Part shown: positions 38,001 through 49,130 of the stretch, one piece after another | Layout of the letters: every line of letters begins with the position of its first letter | How positions within the stretch are numbered: the first letter of the stretch is position 1 | Assembly: GCA_030604735.1 (NCBI GenBank) | Contig: JAUVVG010000021.1 | Location: 1-64,000 of the forward strand | Reading direction: 5' to 3' | From: Azoarcus sp. | GTDB taxonomy: Bacteria; Pseudomonadota; Gammaproteobacteria; Burkholderiales; Rhodocyclaceae | Length of the DNA stretch: 64,000 nucleotides | The notes under the pieces: generated by a model | What the model was told of the DNA's origin: nothing | What the model saw: only the letters and a program-made list of their open reading frames with translations | Database searches by the model: none | Position numbers and translations under genes: made by a program

Positions 38001-40340
38001 TCATTCTCCAATGACGGGCGAGCCGTTTGGCGCAGCACGATTCAGGCCGGCATCGATCGCGTCGAGGAAGCGCTGCAGCTCCAGTGGTTTGGTGAGATAG
38101 TCGGTGAAACCGGCGGCCAGTCCGCGCTCGATGTCGCGGGGCATGGCGTTGGCCGTGACTGCGATGACCGGCGTGGCGTCGAGACCCGGCGCTTCGCGCA
38201 GGGAGCGCAGTACCTGGTAGCCATCCAGGCCGGGCATGTTGATATCGACCAGGATCAGGTCCGGTCGGTGGGCACGCGCCAGGTCTATGCCGAGTTCCGG
38301 TGCGTGCGCGCTGAGCAGGCGGATGTTGCGGCGCTGCCCCAGCATCTGGGTGATCAGCTTGAGGTTGACCGGGTTGTCGTCTATGCACAGGATGCAGCGC
38401 GAAAGTGCGGGCGTGTGCGTGACGGTGCTGTCGATCGCCACGTCACCGGAGGGGAGAGGGGCGTCGCTGGTTTCGAGCGGAAGCTCGACCCAGAAGGTGG
38501 TGCCGCTGCCCGGTGTGCTGTCTGCGCCGATCCGGCCTCCCATCATCTCGGTTAGACGGCGGGTAATGGTGAGTCCGATGCCGGTGCCTTCCACCTCGGT
38601 GTGCTCGGCTCCCAGCCGGTTGAAGGGCTGGAACAGATCGCCCAACCGCTCGGGGGCGATGCCGGGACCGGTATCACTGACTTGCAGGCGCAGCCTACCG
38701 CTCTCGCCGGGGGCGGTCCCCACCATGATCGAACCGCCTTCACGGTTGTACTTCACCGCGTTCGAGAGCAGGTTGAGCAGCACCTGCTTGAGCCGGGTGC
38801 GATCGGCGCGCACTGTGCTGCCGTCCTCGGGCGCGGCTTGCAGGCGGATGGCCCGCGCGGCGGCCAGTGGATGGATCAACTGGGCGCACTCGGCGACAAG
38901 GTCGGGCAGGGGCACCGGTTCGAGTGACAGGTTGATGTGGCCCGATTCGATGCGGGCGAGGTCCAGCACCTCGTTGATCAGGTCCAGCAGATGGCGGCCG
39001 GCCTTGATGATCTCGCGCACGTTGTCGTGCTGATCGGCGTCCAATGCGGCGTCGTATCCCAGCAACTGGGCGAAACCCAGAATGGCGTTCATCGGTGTGC
39101 GCAGCTCGTGGCTCATGCTGGACAGGAAGTCAGATTTGGCCTGGTTGGCGCGTTCCGCCTCTTCCCTGGCCTGCGCCAGTTCGTTGCGGCGAGCGAGTTC
39201 GTCGGTGAAGTCGGTGAAAATGTTGAACAGGTAGCGGGTTTCGCCGCGGGCGTCCTTGACGAAACCGATGTTGCTGAAAGAGGTGAACACCTCACCGTTC
39301 TTGCGCCGCAGGGGCAGTTGCCCGACCAGGGCCTCACCGTTCTGAACCATCTGGAAAATCCGGCTGGCCAGTTGTTCCGCGCTCTCCTGCGGCAGCAATT
39401 CGGTGAATGGTTTGCCCCTTGCTTCCTCGTCGGCATAGCCCAGCAGTGCCACCGTGGCGCGATTCTGGTAAAGCAGGAAACCCTGAGCGTCGGCAATGCT
39501 CACGCATTGACTGCTGGCGTCGAACACTTGGCGAAACAGCGCCAGGTGTTCTTCGGCCGCGACTCGTTCCGTGATGTCCTGGACCACGCCCAGCATGCGT
39601 AACGCCCGACCCTCGCTGTCGCGGGTCACGGCCCCGCGTTCGAGCAGCCAGCGTATCGTGCCGTCCGGCCACACCACGCGGTGCTCGATCTCGTAAGGCC
39701 GGTCGCCTTGCAGGCTGGCATCGACCGCGGCGGCAACCGCTTCACGATCGTCCGGGTGGATGGCATTCACGAAGTTCTCGTAGGATGTCGCCAGGCTTCC
39801 GGGGGCATGGCCGAACAGAGGGGCGATGCGCTCGGACCAGTACAGTTCGCCGGTCTGGATGTTCCAGTCCCAGGTGCCGATGTTGCCGAATTCCTGGGCG
39901 CGGCGCTGACGGTCCTCGCTGATTACGAGCGCCGTCTCGTGGGCCTTGACCGAGGTGATGTCGGTCCGGATAGAAATGTACTGTTCCGGTAGACCGTGCG
40001 CGTCCAGGAAGGGCACGATCGTGGAGCGTACCCAATACTCGCTGCCATCCTTGCGCCGGTTGCACACCTCGCCGTGCCAGGTTTGTCCGGACGTGATGGT
40101 GGCCCACATGGATTCGTAGAAGGCAGGCGGGTGACGGTTGGACTTCAACAGATTGTGATTACGGCCGATCAGTTCTTCGCGGCTGTAACCGCTGATCTCG
40201 CAGAACAAGTCATTGGCCGCGGTAATGCATCCGCCGGCGTCGGCTACGCTGAAGATGGCGTGCTGGTCAAGCGCGGTGATCAGCCGTTGCATCTGGCTGT
40301 TGGCCCAGGGCGCGGTGGATCGGGGCAAGTGTCCAGGCAT
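38001..40340 (-). CDS. Multi-PAS hybrid sensor histidine kinase with C-terminal receiver
   Basis: FLSSMSHELRTPMNAILGFAQLL; DTGPGIAPERLGDLFQPFNRLG; LILVDINMPGLDGYQVLRSLR. Confidence 0.95.
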   Translation of the reverse strand: MPGHLPRSTAPWANSQMQRLITALDQHAIFSVADAGGCITAANDLFCEISGYSREELIGRNHNLLKSNRHPPAFYESMWATITSGQTWHGEVCNRRKDGSEYWVRSTIVPFLDAHGLPEQYISIRTDITSVKAHETALVISEDRQRRAQEFGNIGTWDWNIQTGELYWSERIAPLFGHAPGSLATSYENFVNAIHPDDREAVAAAVDASLQGDRPYEIEHRVVWPDGTIRWLLERGAVTRDSEGRALRMLGVVQDITERVAAEEHLALFRQVFDASSQCVSIADAQGFLLYQNRATVALLGYADEEARGKPFTELLPQESAEQLASRIFQMVQNGEALVGQLPLRRKNGEVFTSFSNIGFVKDARGETRYLFNIFTDFTDELARRNELAQAREEAERANQAKSDFLSSMSHELRTPMNAILGFAQLLGYDAALDADQHDNVREIIKAGRHLLDLINEVLDLARIESGHINLSLEPVPLPDLVAECAQLIHPLAAARAIRLQAAPEDGSTVRADRTRLKQVLLNLLSNAVKYNREGGSIMVGTAPGESGRLRLQVSDTGPGIAPERLGDLFQPFNRLGAEHTEVEGTGIGLTITRRLTEMMGGRIGADSTPGSGTTFWVELPLETSDAPLPSGDVAIDSTVTHTPALSRCILCIDDNPVNLKLITQMLGQRRNIRLLSAHAPELGIDLARAHRPDLILVDINMPGLDGYQVLRSLREAPGLDATPVIAVTANAMPRDIERGLAAGFTDYLTKPLELQRFLDAIDAGLNRAAPNGSPVIGE

Positions 40341-40448
40341 GCGTTCAAGCGGTCGTCAGTATGACGCCATTATAAGAACAGGTGCGACTCTTCTCGATGC
40401 GTGATGCCGGACTTTGGCGGCAAAGATGTGCTTCGGTGGGTGAAGACT

Positions 40449-42083
40449 TCATACGGTGAACTGCCCCACGGCGACGCGCATGCGATCGACCGCCTTGTCC
40501 AGTTGGCCGACGGCGCCGTGGGTCTGGGTGACCACGGCCATGTTCTGCTCGGTCATCGAGGCCACACGCTCGACGCTTTGCGCCATCAGGATCATGGCGT
40601 TCTGCTGCTCCGTGGAGGAGTGGCTGATGTCATTGACCATACCCAGGGTACGGGTCATCTGAGCGTTGATCTCGCGCAGCGAGTCCTGGGCGTTCTGCAC
40701 CAGTTGCACGCCGTTCTCGACCTGGGTGGCGCCCGAACGCATGCCTGCGACGGCCTTGTCGGTTTCACCCTGAATGGTGCCGACCATGCTGCTGATCTGT
40801 TGGGTGGCCTGGCCGGTCCGCTCGGCGAGTTTGCGCACCTCGTCGGCCACGACGGCGAATCCACGGCCCTGTTCGCCGGCGCGTGCGGCTTCGATGGCGG
40901 CGTTCAGCGCGAGCAGGTTGGTCTGGTCGGCGATCTCCTTGATCACGCCGGTGATGCGGGAGATCTCGACAGACTGCTGGCCGAGCAGCTCGACCTGCGC
41001 GGCCGCATGCTTGACCGTTTCCGCTAGGGCCAGGATGGTGGCGCAGGCCTTGGCGGAGAGTGCAGTACCTTGTTCGGAGGCTTGGTTGGCGACTTCGGCG
41101 GCAGTGCGGGTGGCGGTCGCATGTTCGGCGACCTCCCCGATCGAGACCGAGATCTGCTCGATGCCGGCCGCGGCCGATGAGGTCGCGTCGCTCTGGATGC
41201 GCGCCGTCTCGTTGGCGCTGCCCACGCCGGCCGATACCTCGGATGACACGACCGCCACCTGGCGGGCCGTGTCGCCCATGCCCTGGATGGTGGCCTGCAC
41301 CGAGGAGACGAAGCGATCGGTGTCCTGTCCAATCCGTCCCAGCAAGTCACTGCGGGACAGGTCGAAGCGCTGGCGCAGGTCACCCGAGGACAGCAATTGA
41401 CCCAAATGCCCATGCAGCTTGGCGAGGTCGCCTTGCAGACGCGGTACGAAAGCCAGCATGAAGAACGTTGCCCATAGCAGCGCCAGGGCGCCGAGCGCGA
41501 GTTGGGCGGCGTCGAGCATCGCATGCTGGGTGAAGTACCCACCCACCGATGCCGCACCGGTCAGCAATAGGAGGAGTCCGACCCCACCCAGTTGCACTGG
41601 CTGCGAGGCGAACACTGCCCACACCGGGGTGCGGGCCGGTACTACACGGCCATGTTCGATACGGATCGAACGGTCACCGGCGCGGATGCGACGATAGGCT
41701 GACTCCGCAGCTGCCACCTCCTCACGGCTGGGGCGGGACCGCACCGATTGGTAGCCGATGATGCGGCCTTGTTCCCTTACCGGAGAAGCGTTGGCGGCCA
41801 CCCAGTAGTAGCCGCCGTCGCGGCGCCGGTTCTTCACCAGACCGCGCCAAGGGCGTCCGGCCTTGAGATCACGCCACATATCGGCAAAAGCCTCGGAGGG
41901 CATGTCGGGGTGGCGCACCATGTTGTGGGGTTGGCCGATCATGTCTTCGCGCCGGTAGGCGCTGATGTCGGCGAAGGCGGCGTTGGCTTCGACGATATTG
42001 CCGTTCAGGTCGGTGCGCGAGTAGATGAACTCGCCCTCCGGAAGCAGGGTTTCGACGTTGGTGACGGGGTGGTTGTTGCGCAT
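40449..42083 (-). CDS. PAS-domain methyl-accepting chemotaxis protein (Aer-like)
   Basis: PAS domain; IKEIADQTNLLALNAAIEAARAGEQGRGFAVVADEVRKLAERT. Confidence 0.96.
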   Translation of the reverse strand: MRNNHPVTNVETLLPEGEFIYSRTDLNGNIVEANAAFADISAYRREDMIGQPHNMVRHPDMPSEAFADMWRDLKAGRPWRGLVKNRRRDGGYYWVAANASPVREQGRIIGYQSVRSRPSREEVAAAESAYRRIRAGDRSIRIEHGRVVPARTPVWAVFASQPVQLGGVGLLLLLTGAASVGGYFTQHAMLDAAQLALGALALLWATFFMLAFVPRLQGDLAKLHGHLGQLLSSGDLRQRFDLSRSDLLGRIGQDTDRFVSSVQATIQGMGDTARQVAVVSSEVSAGVGSANETARIQSDATSSAAAGIEQISVSIGEVAEHATATRTAAEVANQASEQGTALSAKACATILALAETVKHAAAQVELLGQQSVEISRITGVIKEIADQTNLLALNAAIEAARAGEQGRGFAVVADEVRKLAERTGQATQQISSMVGTIQGETDKAVAGMRSGATQVENGVQLVQNAQDSLREINAQMTRTLGMVNDISHSSTEQQNAMILMAQSVERVASMTEQNMAVVTQTHGAVGQLDKAVDRMRVAVGQFTV

Positions 42084-42465
42084 GGCGGGTCCTGGGTCTA
42101 AAGAACTGCGGTAAGGGCGAGTGGCGTAGTCCTGTTCCGGCGGGGTGCTCTGGCACGCTGAAGGGCATGGACGCCACCCGGAAAGCTGCTTACTGCGGTC
42201 GAACCGATATACTCAGGACCATTAAATCAATGTTGATAGTAGGGTATTTTAAGCATGGATAGTTCATTACGCCGGAGAGTTTTTCCGCTATGGGCGGATC
42301 TGCAACAATCACTTGATTGGGAAGGCGCTGAACTTCAAAGTCGTTCCGCCAGCATTGTTAAGCAAGAGAAATGCCTTTGTGTTGAGAGGGGTTGTCCGGA
42401 CTGAGCGCGACCTGTCAAAACACGCATGGGCGCGAATCCCGTGCGGGATCCGCGCCTGGCTTGAC

Positions 42466-43458
42466 TCAATGTCTGGTTCGATTGACGTCCTCGACGAGGG
42501 GCGTCAATGCCGCCACGATGCGTCCAAATTGTGCATCGTCGATCATCGCGCCGAGCACGCCCTGGAAGCGCTCGCCCTGCACCCCCGACACGATGTACTG
42601 CCAGCGGTAGGCGCGCAGAACGGTTGCGCGGATGCGGGCGACCTCATCCGGCGAGAAGCTCCGGCTGGCATTGGCGACGAAATAGTCGGCGTCGGCTTTG
42701 GCCTGGACCTGCAGGATGCCATCGACCGCGCCGACCAGTCCGATCAGATCATTGACCGCCGCGTCACGCTCGGCCGGGCTCAGCCGGTCGTCCTCGCGCC
42801 GCCATTCGATCTCGTCCAGGATCGCGTGCTGGGACTCCTCGCGGGCGTGGTGCAGGAACACGTCCTTCCACAGTTCCGACAGATTGTCGTCCGGGTCGAT
42901 ACTGCTGTGATAGTGCTGCAGCACGAAGATCTCGATGTGGCAGATCAGCCCCAGCACCGCCCATTTCGAGGCCGACAGCACCGCGCGCGCGACGTCGTTC
43001 GGATCAGGCAGGAATACATAGCCCGCTGGCATGCCGGCCGCGGCCATGCGCTCGAGCCGGCGGAACATCTCCTGATGCTTGATCTCCTCGTCGGTGAAGC
43101 GCACCAGAGCCTCCAGTGCGAGCTGGTCGCCGAACCAGTGGTCACGACTTACGTCCAGGATCTGGGCGCTGATGAAGCGCTCGACCAGACCGAAGATGTT
43201 GGCATAGGAGCGGCCCTGGACCTGGGACAGAAAGCGCTTCTCGGCCGGCAGCAGGAACGGCAGTTCGTCTACCCGCGACAGACCGTCCGGCAGGAACTTC
43301 TTGTTGAAGTCGAACTGACGGCCGCGGATCACGTCGCGATCGATGTCGAAACGGACCCGCTTCGAGATCTCGACCGCCTTGGCATAGCGCTGGGCATCCA
43401 GTTGCTGACGACGTGCGGTGTCGGCGAGAACGGTGTTTTCGGTGGGGGTGGTGTGCAT
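42466..43458 (-). CDS. Ferritin-like diiron-domain protein (AurF-like diiron oxygenase candidate)
   Basis: ExxH-type metal motifs RFTDEEIKHQEMFRR and HHAREESQHAILDEIEW; start MHTTPTENTVLADTARRQQ. Confidence 0.75.
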   Translation of the reverse strand: MHTTPTENTVLADTARRQQLDAQRYAKAVEISKRVRFDIDRDVIRGRQFDFNKKFLPDGLSRVDELPFLLPAEKRFLSQVQGRSYANIFGLVERFISAQILDVSRDHWFGDQLALEALVRFTDEEIKHQEMFRRLERMAAAGMPAGYVFLPDPNDVARAVLSASKWAVLGLICHIEIFVLQHYHSSIDPDDNLSELWKDVFLHHAREESQHAILDEIEWRREDDRLSPAERDAAVNDLIGLVGAVDGILQVQAKADADYFVANASRSFSPDEVARIRATVLRAYRWQYIVSGVQGERFQGVLGAMIDDAQFGRIVAALTPLVEDVNRTRH

Positions 43459-43487
43459 GATGTGACTCCTTCTGGGTGGGTGAAAAA

Positions 43488-43811
43488 TCAGTACAGCGGT
43501 GCGACCGAGTCCTTGTGGGCGCGGCGGCGGGTGGGAGGCTGGTCGCTTTCGATTTCGGCGACCAGCGAGTCGATCTCGCTGCGATGCAGTCCGATGTCCT
43601 TGAGGGTGCGCTCGTCGAGCTCGGCCAGCATGCGACGCTGGGCACGCAGCGCCCGTCGGGCACGGTGGCGCCGGACCATGGCGCGCACGGTGTCGGCAAT
43701 GAAGTCCGACAGTTCGAGGCTGTTGCGCATGGCCTTGCGCAGTCCATCCAGGCCTCGCTCGTGGCGGGTGCCGACCTTGCCGCCGAGGGCGTCTTCCGAG
43801 TAGGTTTTCAT
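43488..43811 (-). CDS. DUF1127 (YjiS-like) domain protein
   Basis: 107 aa; C-terminal LAELDERTLKDIGLHRSEIDSLVAE. Confidence 0.88.
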   Translation of the reverse strand: MKTYSEDALGGKVGTRHERGLDGLRKAMRNSLELSDFIADTVRAMVRRHRARRALRAQRRMLAELDERTLKDIGLHRSEIDSLVAEIESDQPPTRRRAHKDSVAPLY

Positions 43812-44058
43812 GAGATATCTCCTTTGTCCGATGCAGGGTTTTGCCTAGATGTCGCCGATGGCGCCGGGCTGTTCGGGCGCTTCGTCGATGGCTGCATCCT
43901 AAGCAGCGTTGGTATCCGCGATCTTTCGCTTCGGTGCGACTTGGTTTCGGTTTTGTAGCGCGCGGGTATCCGCCGATCCGGCGACTTGCGCAGCGGACCT
44001 TGAACATGCCGTTGTCAGCATCCAAACTGAATCGTGTTCGACCGATGAGGGGGCAGGG

Positions 44059-44793
44059 ATGGCGGCGATCGGCCAGATACTCGTGGTGGATGACGATCCG
44101 GATGTTCGGGCGATGCTCGCCGAGTACCTCGAACTCCATGGTCTTGCGGTCACCGCGGTCGATAGCGGTGCGGCGATGCGCGATTCACTCGCGTCCGCGG
44201 TCCCCGATGTCGTGCTGCTGGACCTGCGCTTGCCGGGCGAGGACGGGTTGAGCCTGCTGCGCTACCTGCGCGACAACCATGCCCTGGGCGTGGTGATGGT
44301 GACCGGCGCCGGTGAAGTGGTGGACCGCATCGTCGGGCTGGAGATGGGCGCCGACGACTACATCTCCAAGCCGTTCGAGCCGCGCGAACTGGTGGCCCGG
44401 GTCAAGAGCGTGTTGCGCCGGGTCCAGGCCGTGGCGCCGGACCCCACCGACCGACAGGGCGTCGGCGCTGCGACCGAGCGCGCCAGCGGAGAGCGGATCG
44501 CGGTGGGCGCATGCCGGCTGGACCTGCGTGCGCATCGCCTTTTCGATGCCGATGGCGAGGAGCTGATGCTCACCTCGATGGAGTTCGATCTGTTGAAAAC
44601 CTTCGTCGAGCACCCCAACCAGGTGCTGTCCCGCGATCAGTTGTTGACGCTGACCCGCAATCGCGAGTGGGAGCCTTTCGACCGCTCGATCGATATCCGC
44701 ATCGCCCGACTCAGGCGCAAGATCGAGCCCGATCCGGAGCATCCCCGCATCATCCGCACGGTGCGCGGTGCCGGCTACATGTACGTGCCCTGA
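44059..44793 (+). CDS. OmpR-family response regulator
   Basis: [59 protein letters not shown]. Confidence 0.95.
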   Translation: MAAIGQILVVDDDPDVRAMLAEYLELHGLAVTAVDSGAAMRDSLASAVPDVVLLDLRLPGEDGLSLLRYLRDNHALGVVMVTGAGEVVDRIVGLEMGADDYISKPFEPRELVARVKSVLRRVQAVAPDPTDRQGVGAATERASGERIAVGACRLDLRAHRLFDADGEELMLTSMEFDLLKTFVEHPNQVLSRDQLLTLTRNREWEPFDRSIDIRIARLRRKIEPDPEHPRIIRTVRGAGYMYVP

Positions 44794-44896
44794 TGCAGGC
44801 GTCCGGCGCATTTTTGTAACCGGCGTGTTTCGATGGTAATTGCGCGGTAACAGTTCAATGTGCCCGCGCCGGGCTTGGCTAGACTGGAAGCGACCC

Positions 44897-47731
44897 ATGG
44901 ATCCGATGAGGCCGGAGATGAAACGCGAGACTCGGCGACGGAGTGCCGACCGGATGCCGCATCAAGTGCTGGATCAGACCCATGCGGTGGTGTTCTGGAA
45001 GGATCTCGACGGGCGCTACCTGTTCGTCAATCGCGAGTTTTGCCGCCTGGTGGACAAGACCCCGGCGGAGGTGATCGGCCATCGCGACAGCGACGTAATG
45101 CCGGCCATGATCGCGGCGCGGCTGCGCGCCAACGACGAGCAGGTGCTGTCGGCGGGCCGGACCGTCACCTTCGAGGAAGAGGTCATCTTCCAGGGTGAGC
45201 TACGCACTTATCTGGTCGACAAGTTTCCGCTGTTCGATCCGGATGGCAGTCCGACCGCGGTGTGCGGCATCGCGACCGACATCACCGCCCGCAAGCGGGT
45301 TGAGGAGGCCTTGCAGGGGGCCTCGTTGGCGGTATCGGGAGCGCACGGCGGCAGCCTGTTCCAGGAGCTTGCCCGCTATCTCGCGACCATCGTCGACGCC
45401 GACTGGGTTTTCGTGGCGGAGCGGGCTTCGGAGGCCGCGGCCCGCATGCGCGTGCTCGCGCTGTGGAAGAACGGCGTGCTCGCCGAGAACTTCGAGTACG
45501 ACCTTCGCGGCACCCCCTGCGAGACCGTGGTCGGTCAGCGGTTCCGGATCTATCCGGATCATCTGTGCGATCACTTCCCCAACGACATCGACTTTCTGCG
45601 CATGCGGATGCAAAGCTATGCCGGGTATCCGCTGACCGACTCCCGTGGTAGCCCGCTCGGCCTGATGGCGGTGGTCTCGCGCAAACCGATGGGGGATGCG
45701 GGTTTCATCGAGTCGGTCATGAAGATCTTTGCCGCCAGGGCCGCGGCGGAACTCGAGCGCGGCCGCATGGAGAAGGAACTGCGGTATTCGGAGGCCAGCT
45801 ACCGCGCCATCTTCGAAGCCTCCGAGGACTGCATTTTCATCCACGATATCGACAGCGGCGCCTTTGTGGATGTCAATCCACGGGCTTGCTCCGTCTATGG
45901 CTATGACCATGAAGCCTTGATGAGAATGGCGCCGGCCGATCTCAGCACCGGTGTCGTGCCCTATTCGAACCAGGATGCGATGCGGTGGCTGGCGCGCGCG
46001 CGCGCGGGCGAAGTCGTCCGATTCGAATGGCGCCGCCGCAATGCCGACGGGTCCCTGCACTGGGACGAGGTCTGTCTGAAGCGGATTTGCCTAGCCGGCG
46101 TGGACCGCATTCTGGCCGTGACGCGGGACATTACCGAACGCAAGGAGTCGGCCGAAGCGATCGCCCATAGCGAAAACCGACTCAGGGCGACGGTCGAGGC
46201 CGCCCTCGATTGCATCATCACGATGGACGAGCAGGGCAATGTCTGTGGTTTCAATCCGGCCGCGGAACGCTGCTTCGATTACCGCAGCGAGCAGGTCATC
46301 GGTCGCAACCTGGCCGATGTGCTGATTCCCGAGCGTTTCCGGGCGGCGCACCGGGACGGCATGACGCGCTTCCTGGCCGAGGGGCACGGCCCCTTCGTCG
46401 GGCGTCGTGTCGAAGTCGTGGCGCAGCGTTCGGATGGCAGCGAGTTTCCGGCCGAGCTTGCGATTGCGGTCGCCGAGGGGATTTCGGGCCGCCTCTTCGT
46501 CGGTTACCTGCGCGACATCACTGCCGTGAAGCGTGCCCAGGAAGAGGGCGAGCGTCTCGAGGCACAATTGCGCCAGGCGCAGAAGATGGAAGCCATCGGG
46601 CATCTCGCAGGAGGAATTGCGCACGATTTCAACAACATCCTGACCAGCATCACCGGCTACCTGGCGCTGGCGGGAGAGCGCCAGTCGGAACTGGGTGACC
46701 CGCGGTTAGAACGGTACCTGGACCAGGCCGGTATCGCCGCCCGGCGCGCGCGCGATCTGGTCCGGCAGCTGCTGACCTTCAGCCGCGGTCAGCGCGGTGC
46801 GCACCGCACCCTCTCGCTGCGTTCGCTGGTCGAAGAGCTGGCCCATTTTCTGCGGCCGATGCTGCCTTCCTCGGTGAAGTTCGAGGTCGATCCCGGGCTC
46901 GATCCGGCCTGCGTGGTCGCCGATCCGGTGCAGATCGAGCAGGTCGTGATGAATCTGTGCATCAATGCGCGCGATGCCCTGGACGGTCGCGGCCGGATCC
47001 GCATCGCGATCGAGCGGTCGGTGCCGGATGGGGCGGTCTGTGCATCCTGTCGCGCCTCTGTCGCGCCGGCCGGTCATGTCGCGCTGGTGGTCAGCGACGA
47101 CGGGCCCGGAATTCCGCCGGACGCCAGCGAGAGGATGTTCGAGCCGTTCTTTACCACCAAGCCGGTAGGCAAGGGCAGTGGCATGGGGCTGGCCATCGTG
47201 CACGGCATCATCCATGAGCATGGCGGCCATGTCGTGATCGAGTCCTCGCCGCAGACCGGCACCTCTTTCCGGGTGCTGCTGCCGGCTGCGCCACAAGGGG
47301 ATGCGGATTGCGGTGTTCGTCCGCCGGCTTCGCGGGCCGCGTCCAGGCCGAGCCTTTCCGGACGTGTTCTGGTGGTCGACGACGAGGAGATGGTGACCGC
47401 CTTTCTCGAGGAGCTTCTGCAAGGCTGGGGCCTGGACGTGGTCATCGCGCGGGATGGCCTCGCCGCCTGGCAGTGCTTCGCCAGCGATCCGGCCGCATTC
47501 GACCTGGTGTTGACCGACCAGACCATGCCGCGCAAGACCGGGCTGGAACTGGCGGCAGAGGTCCGGCGCTTGAATCCGGCTGTCCCCATCCTGTTGTTCT
47601 CGGGTTTCGCCGACGGGGTCTCCGATCGCGACCTGGCCTCGGCCGGCGTGAGTGCGTTGCTCGTGAAGCCGGTCGAACCGGAGACCTTGCTGGCGTGGCT
47701 GTCCAGGCTGCTTACGCCGCAACCGTCCTGA
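44897..47731 (+). CDS. Multi-PAS/GAF hybrid sensor histidine kinase with C-terminal receiver
   Basis: [82 protein letters not shown]. Confidence 0.94.
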   Translation: MDPMRPEMKRETRRRSADRMPHQVLDQTHAVVFWKDLDGRYLFVNREFCRLVDKTPAEVIGHRDSDVMPAMIAARLRANDEQVLSAGRTVTFEEEVIFQGELRTYLVDKFPLFDPDGSPTAVCGIATDITARKRVEEALQGASLAVSGAHGGSLFQELARYLATIVDADWVFVAERASEAAARMRVLALWKNGVLAENFEYDLRGTPCETVVGQRFRIYPDHLCDHFPNDIDFLRMRMQSYAGYPLTDSRGSPLGLMAVVSRKPMGDAGFIESVMKIFAARAAAELERGRMEKELRYSEASYRAIFEASEDCIFIHDIDSGAFVDVNPRACSVYGYDHEALMRMAPADLSTGVVPYSNQDAMRWLARARAGEVVRFEWRRRNADGSLHWDEVCLKRICLAGVDRILAVTRDITERKESAEAIAHSENRLRATVEAALDCIITMDEQGNVCGFNPAAERCFDYRSEQVIGRNLADVLIPERFRAAHRDGMTRFLAEGHGPFVGRRVEVVAQRSDGSEFPAELAIAVAEGISGRLFVGYLRDITAVKRAQEEGERLEAQLRQAQKMEAIGHLAGGIAHDFNNILTSITGYLALAGERQSELGDPRLERYLDQAGIAARRARDLVRQLLTFSRGQRGAHRTLSLRSLVEELAHFLRPMLPSSVKFEVDPGLDPACVVADPVQIEQVVMNLCINARDALDGRGRIRIAIERSVPDGAVCASCRASVAPAGHVALVVSDDGPGIPPDASERMFEPFFTTKPVGKGSGMGLAIVHGIIHEHGGHVVIESSPQTGTSFRVLLPAAPQGDADCGVRPPASRAASRPSLSGRVLVVDDEEMVTAFLEELLQGWGLDVVIARDGLAAWQCFASDPAAFDLVLTDQTMPRKTGLELAAEVRRLNPAVPILLFSGFADGVSDRDLASAGVSALLVKPVEPETLLAWLSRLLTPQPS

Positions 47732-48962
47732 GCGGGGTGGCCGGGGCTGCGGTGTCACGGGATGGCGCGACCGTACCGACCAAGGACTGCTCCCGGAGCG
47801 GAACATGCAGCGCGACTGCAAGCAGCGCCAGTGCGATGTCGCCATACCAGATCCAGTCGTAGCTTCCGCTGATCGTCATCGCGATGCCGCCCAGCCAGAC
47901 ACCCAGGAAAGCCCCAAGCTGATGGACCAGCATCACCACCCCGAGCAGCGTCGCCATATGCCGCAGGCCGAACAGTTTTCCGACCAGGCCGGCCGTCGGC
48001 GGCAGCGTCGCCATGTAGGTCAGACCCATCCAGCCGGCGAAGCCGAGCAAGACCCACTCGGTCTTGGGCAAGGTCAGAAACAGCGTCACCCCGACCGCGC
48101 GCAGGGCATACAGCAGCATCAGCGCATGCCGCATCGAACCGCGCCGGATCATTGCACCGGCGCCGATGCTGCCGACGATGTTGCAGACACCGACGATCGC
48201 GATCCACCAACCGGATATGTCGGCCGGCAGACCGCAGGCGGCGATCACGCCGGGCATGTGCGACATCAGGAAGGACACATGGAAGCCGCACACGAAGAAG
48301 CCGCCGGCGATGTACCAGAAGTCGCGTGTGGCCAGCGCTTCCCCGACCGCCATGCCGTCATGCGTCTGGGCTTGCGTGGCATCCACTGACGGCCGGTGGC
48401 GGAACACCCATGCGAGCGGAACGGCCAGCAGCGCGAGTGCCGCCAGACCGAACAAGGCAGCCTGCCAGCCCGCCCAGGAGATCATGCCCTGCGTACCCGG
48501 GCCGAGCAGCAACTGCCCGACCGAGCCGCCGGCACCGACGATACCGATGGCCAGGCCGCGGCGGTCGGGGCCGACCCGGCGGCTGACTTCACCGAGCAGA
48601 AGCCCGTTGCTGCCCACCGCGGCGCCGGTCACCGCGAGCAGCGACAAGGCCATGACCAACTCCGGCCCGGTTCGCACGAAGGGCAGCAGCGCGGTACCGG
48701 CCCCGAAGGTCAACGCGCCGACCGCGATCACGCGAACCACCCCGTAGCGGTCGGCGATCAGACCGACCACCGGCTGCGCGAGACCCCACAACAAATGGTT
48801 GAGTGCGGCGGCGAAGCTGATCGTCACCAGTCCCAGGCCGGTGGCGGTATTGAGGGGGGAGACGAAAAGGCCGAACGACGAGCGCGAGCCCATCGTGAGC
48901 GCCATCAGCGTCGCCGCCGCGAGTGCGACGGCGATGGCGGGTGTGTGTCGAGTGCCGTTCAT
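47712..48962 (-). CDS. MFS transporter
   Basis: 416 aa polytopic; LAQPVVGLIADRYGVVRVIAVGALTFG; 12 TM-like pattern. Confidence 0.9.
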   Translation of the reverse strand: MNGTRHTPAIAVALAAATLMALTMGSRSSFGLFVSPLNTATGLGLVTISFAAALNHLLWGLAQPVVGLIADRYGVVRVIAVGALTFGAGTALLPFVRTGPELVMALSLLAVTGAAVGSNGLLLGEVSRRVGPDRRGLAIGIVGAGGSVGQLLLGPGTQGMISWAGWQAALFGLAALALLAVPLAWVFRHRPSVDATQAQTHDGMAVGEALATRDFWYIAGGFFVCGFHVSFLMSHMPGVIAACGLPADISGWWIAIVGVCNIVGSIGAGAMIRRGSMRHALMLLYALRAVGVTLFLTLPKTEWVLLGFAGWMGLTYMATLPPTAGLVGKLFGLRHMATLLGVVMLVHQLGAFLGVWLGGIAMTISGSYDWIWYGDIALALLAVALHVPLREQSLVGTVAPSRDTAAPATPLRTVAA

Positions 48963-49130
48963 GGGGGGCTCCGTGATGTTGCCTGACCGGGAGGGTGTTC
49001 CCTGTCTTGTCGGAGCCCATGCTAGGCCGCGGGTGTAGTGGCCCTATTTCGCTGCGATGCTGATTTGTTGCCGGTTTGTTTCCATCGTTACCGGTGTGAG
49101 TACGGGGAGGGCGGTTCGTGGTGGAGACGC

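Noticed and set aside
42175-42215. Possible sigma-28 promoter (AAAG...CCGATAT) near the chemoreceptor gene
   Set aside because: Spacing is about 14 instead of 11 nt, and it lies on the plus strand while the chemoreceptor is on the minus strand.
42466-44139. Full 557-aa ORF as one protein
   Set aside because: Only the part from Met-43458 shows diiron-protein sequence; the upstream extension overlaps the DUF1127 gene in another frame.
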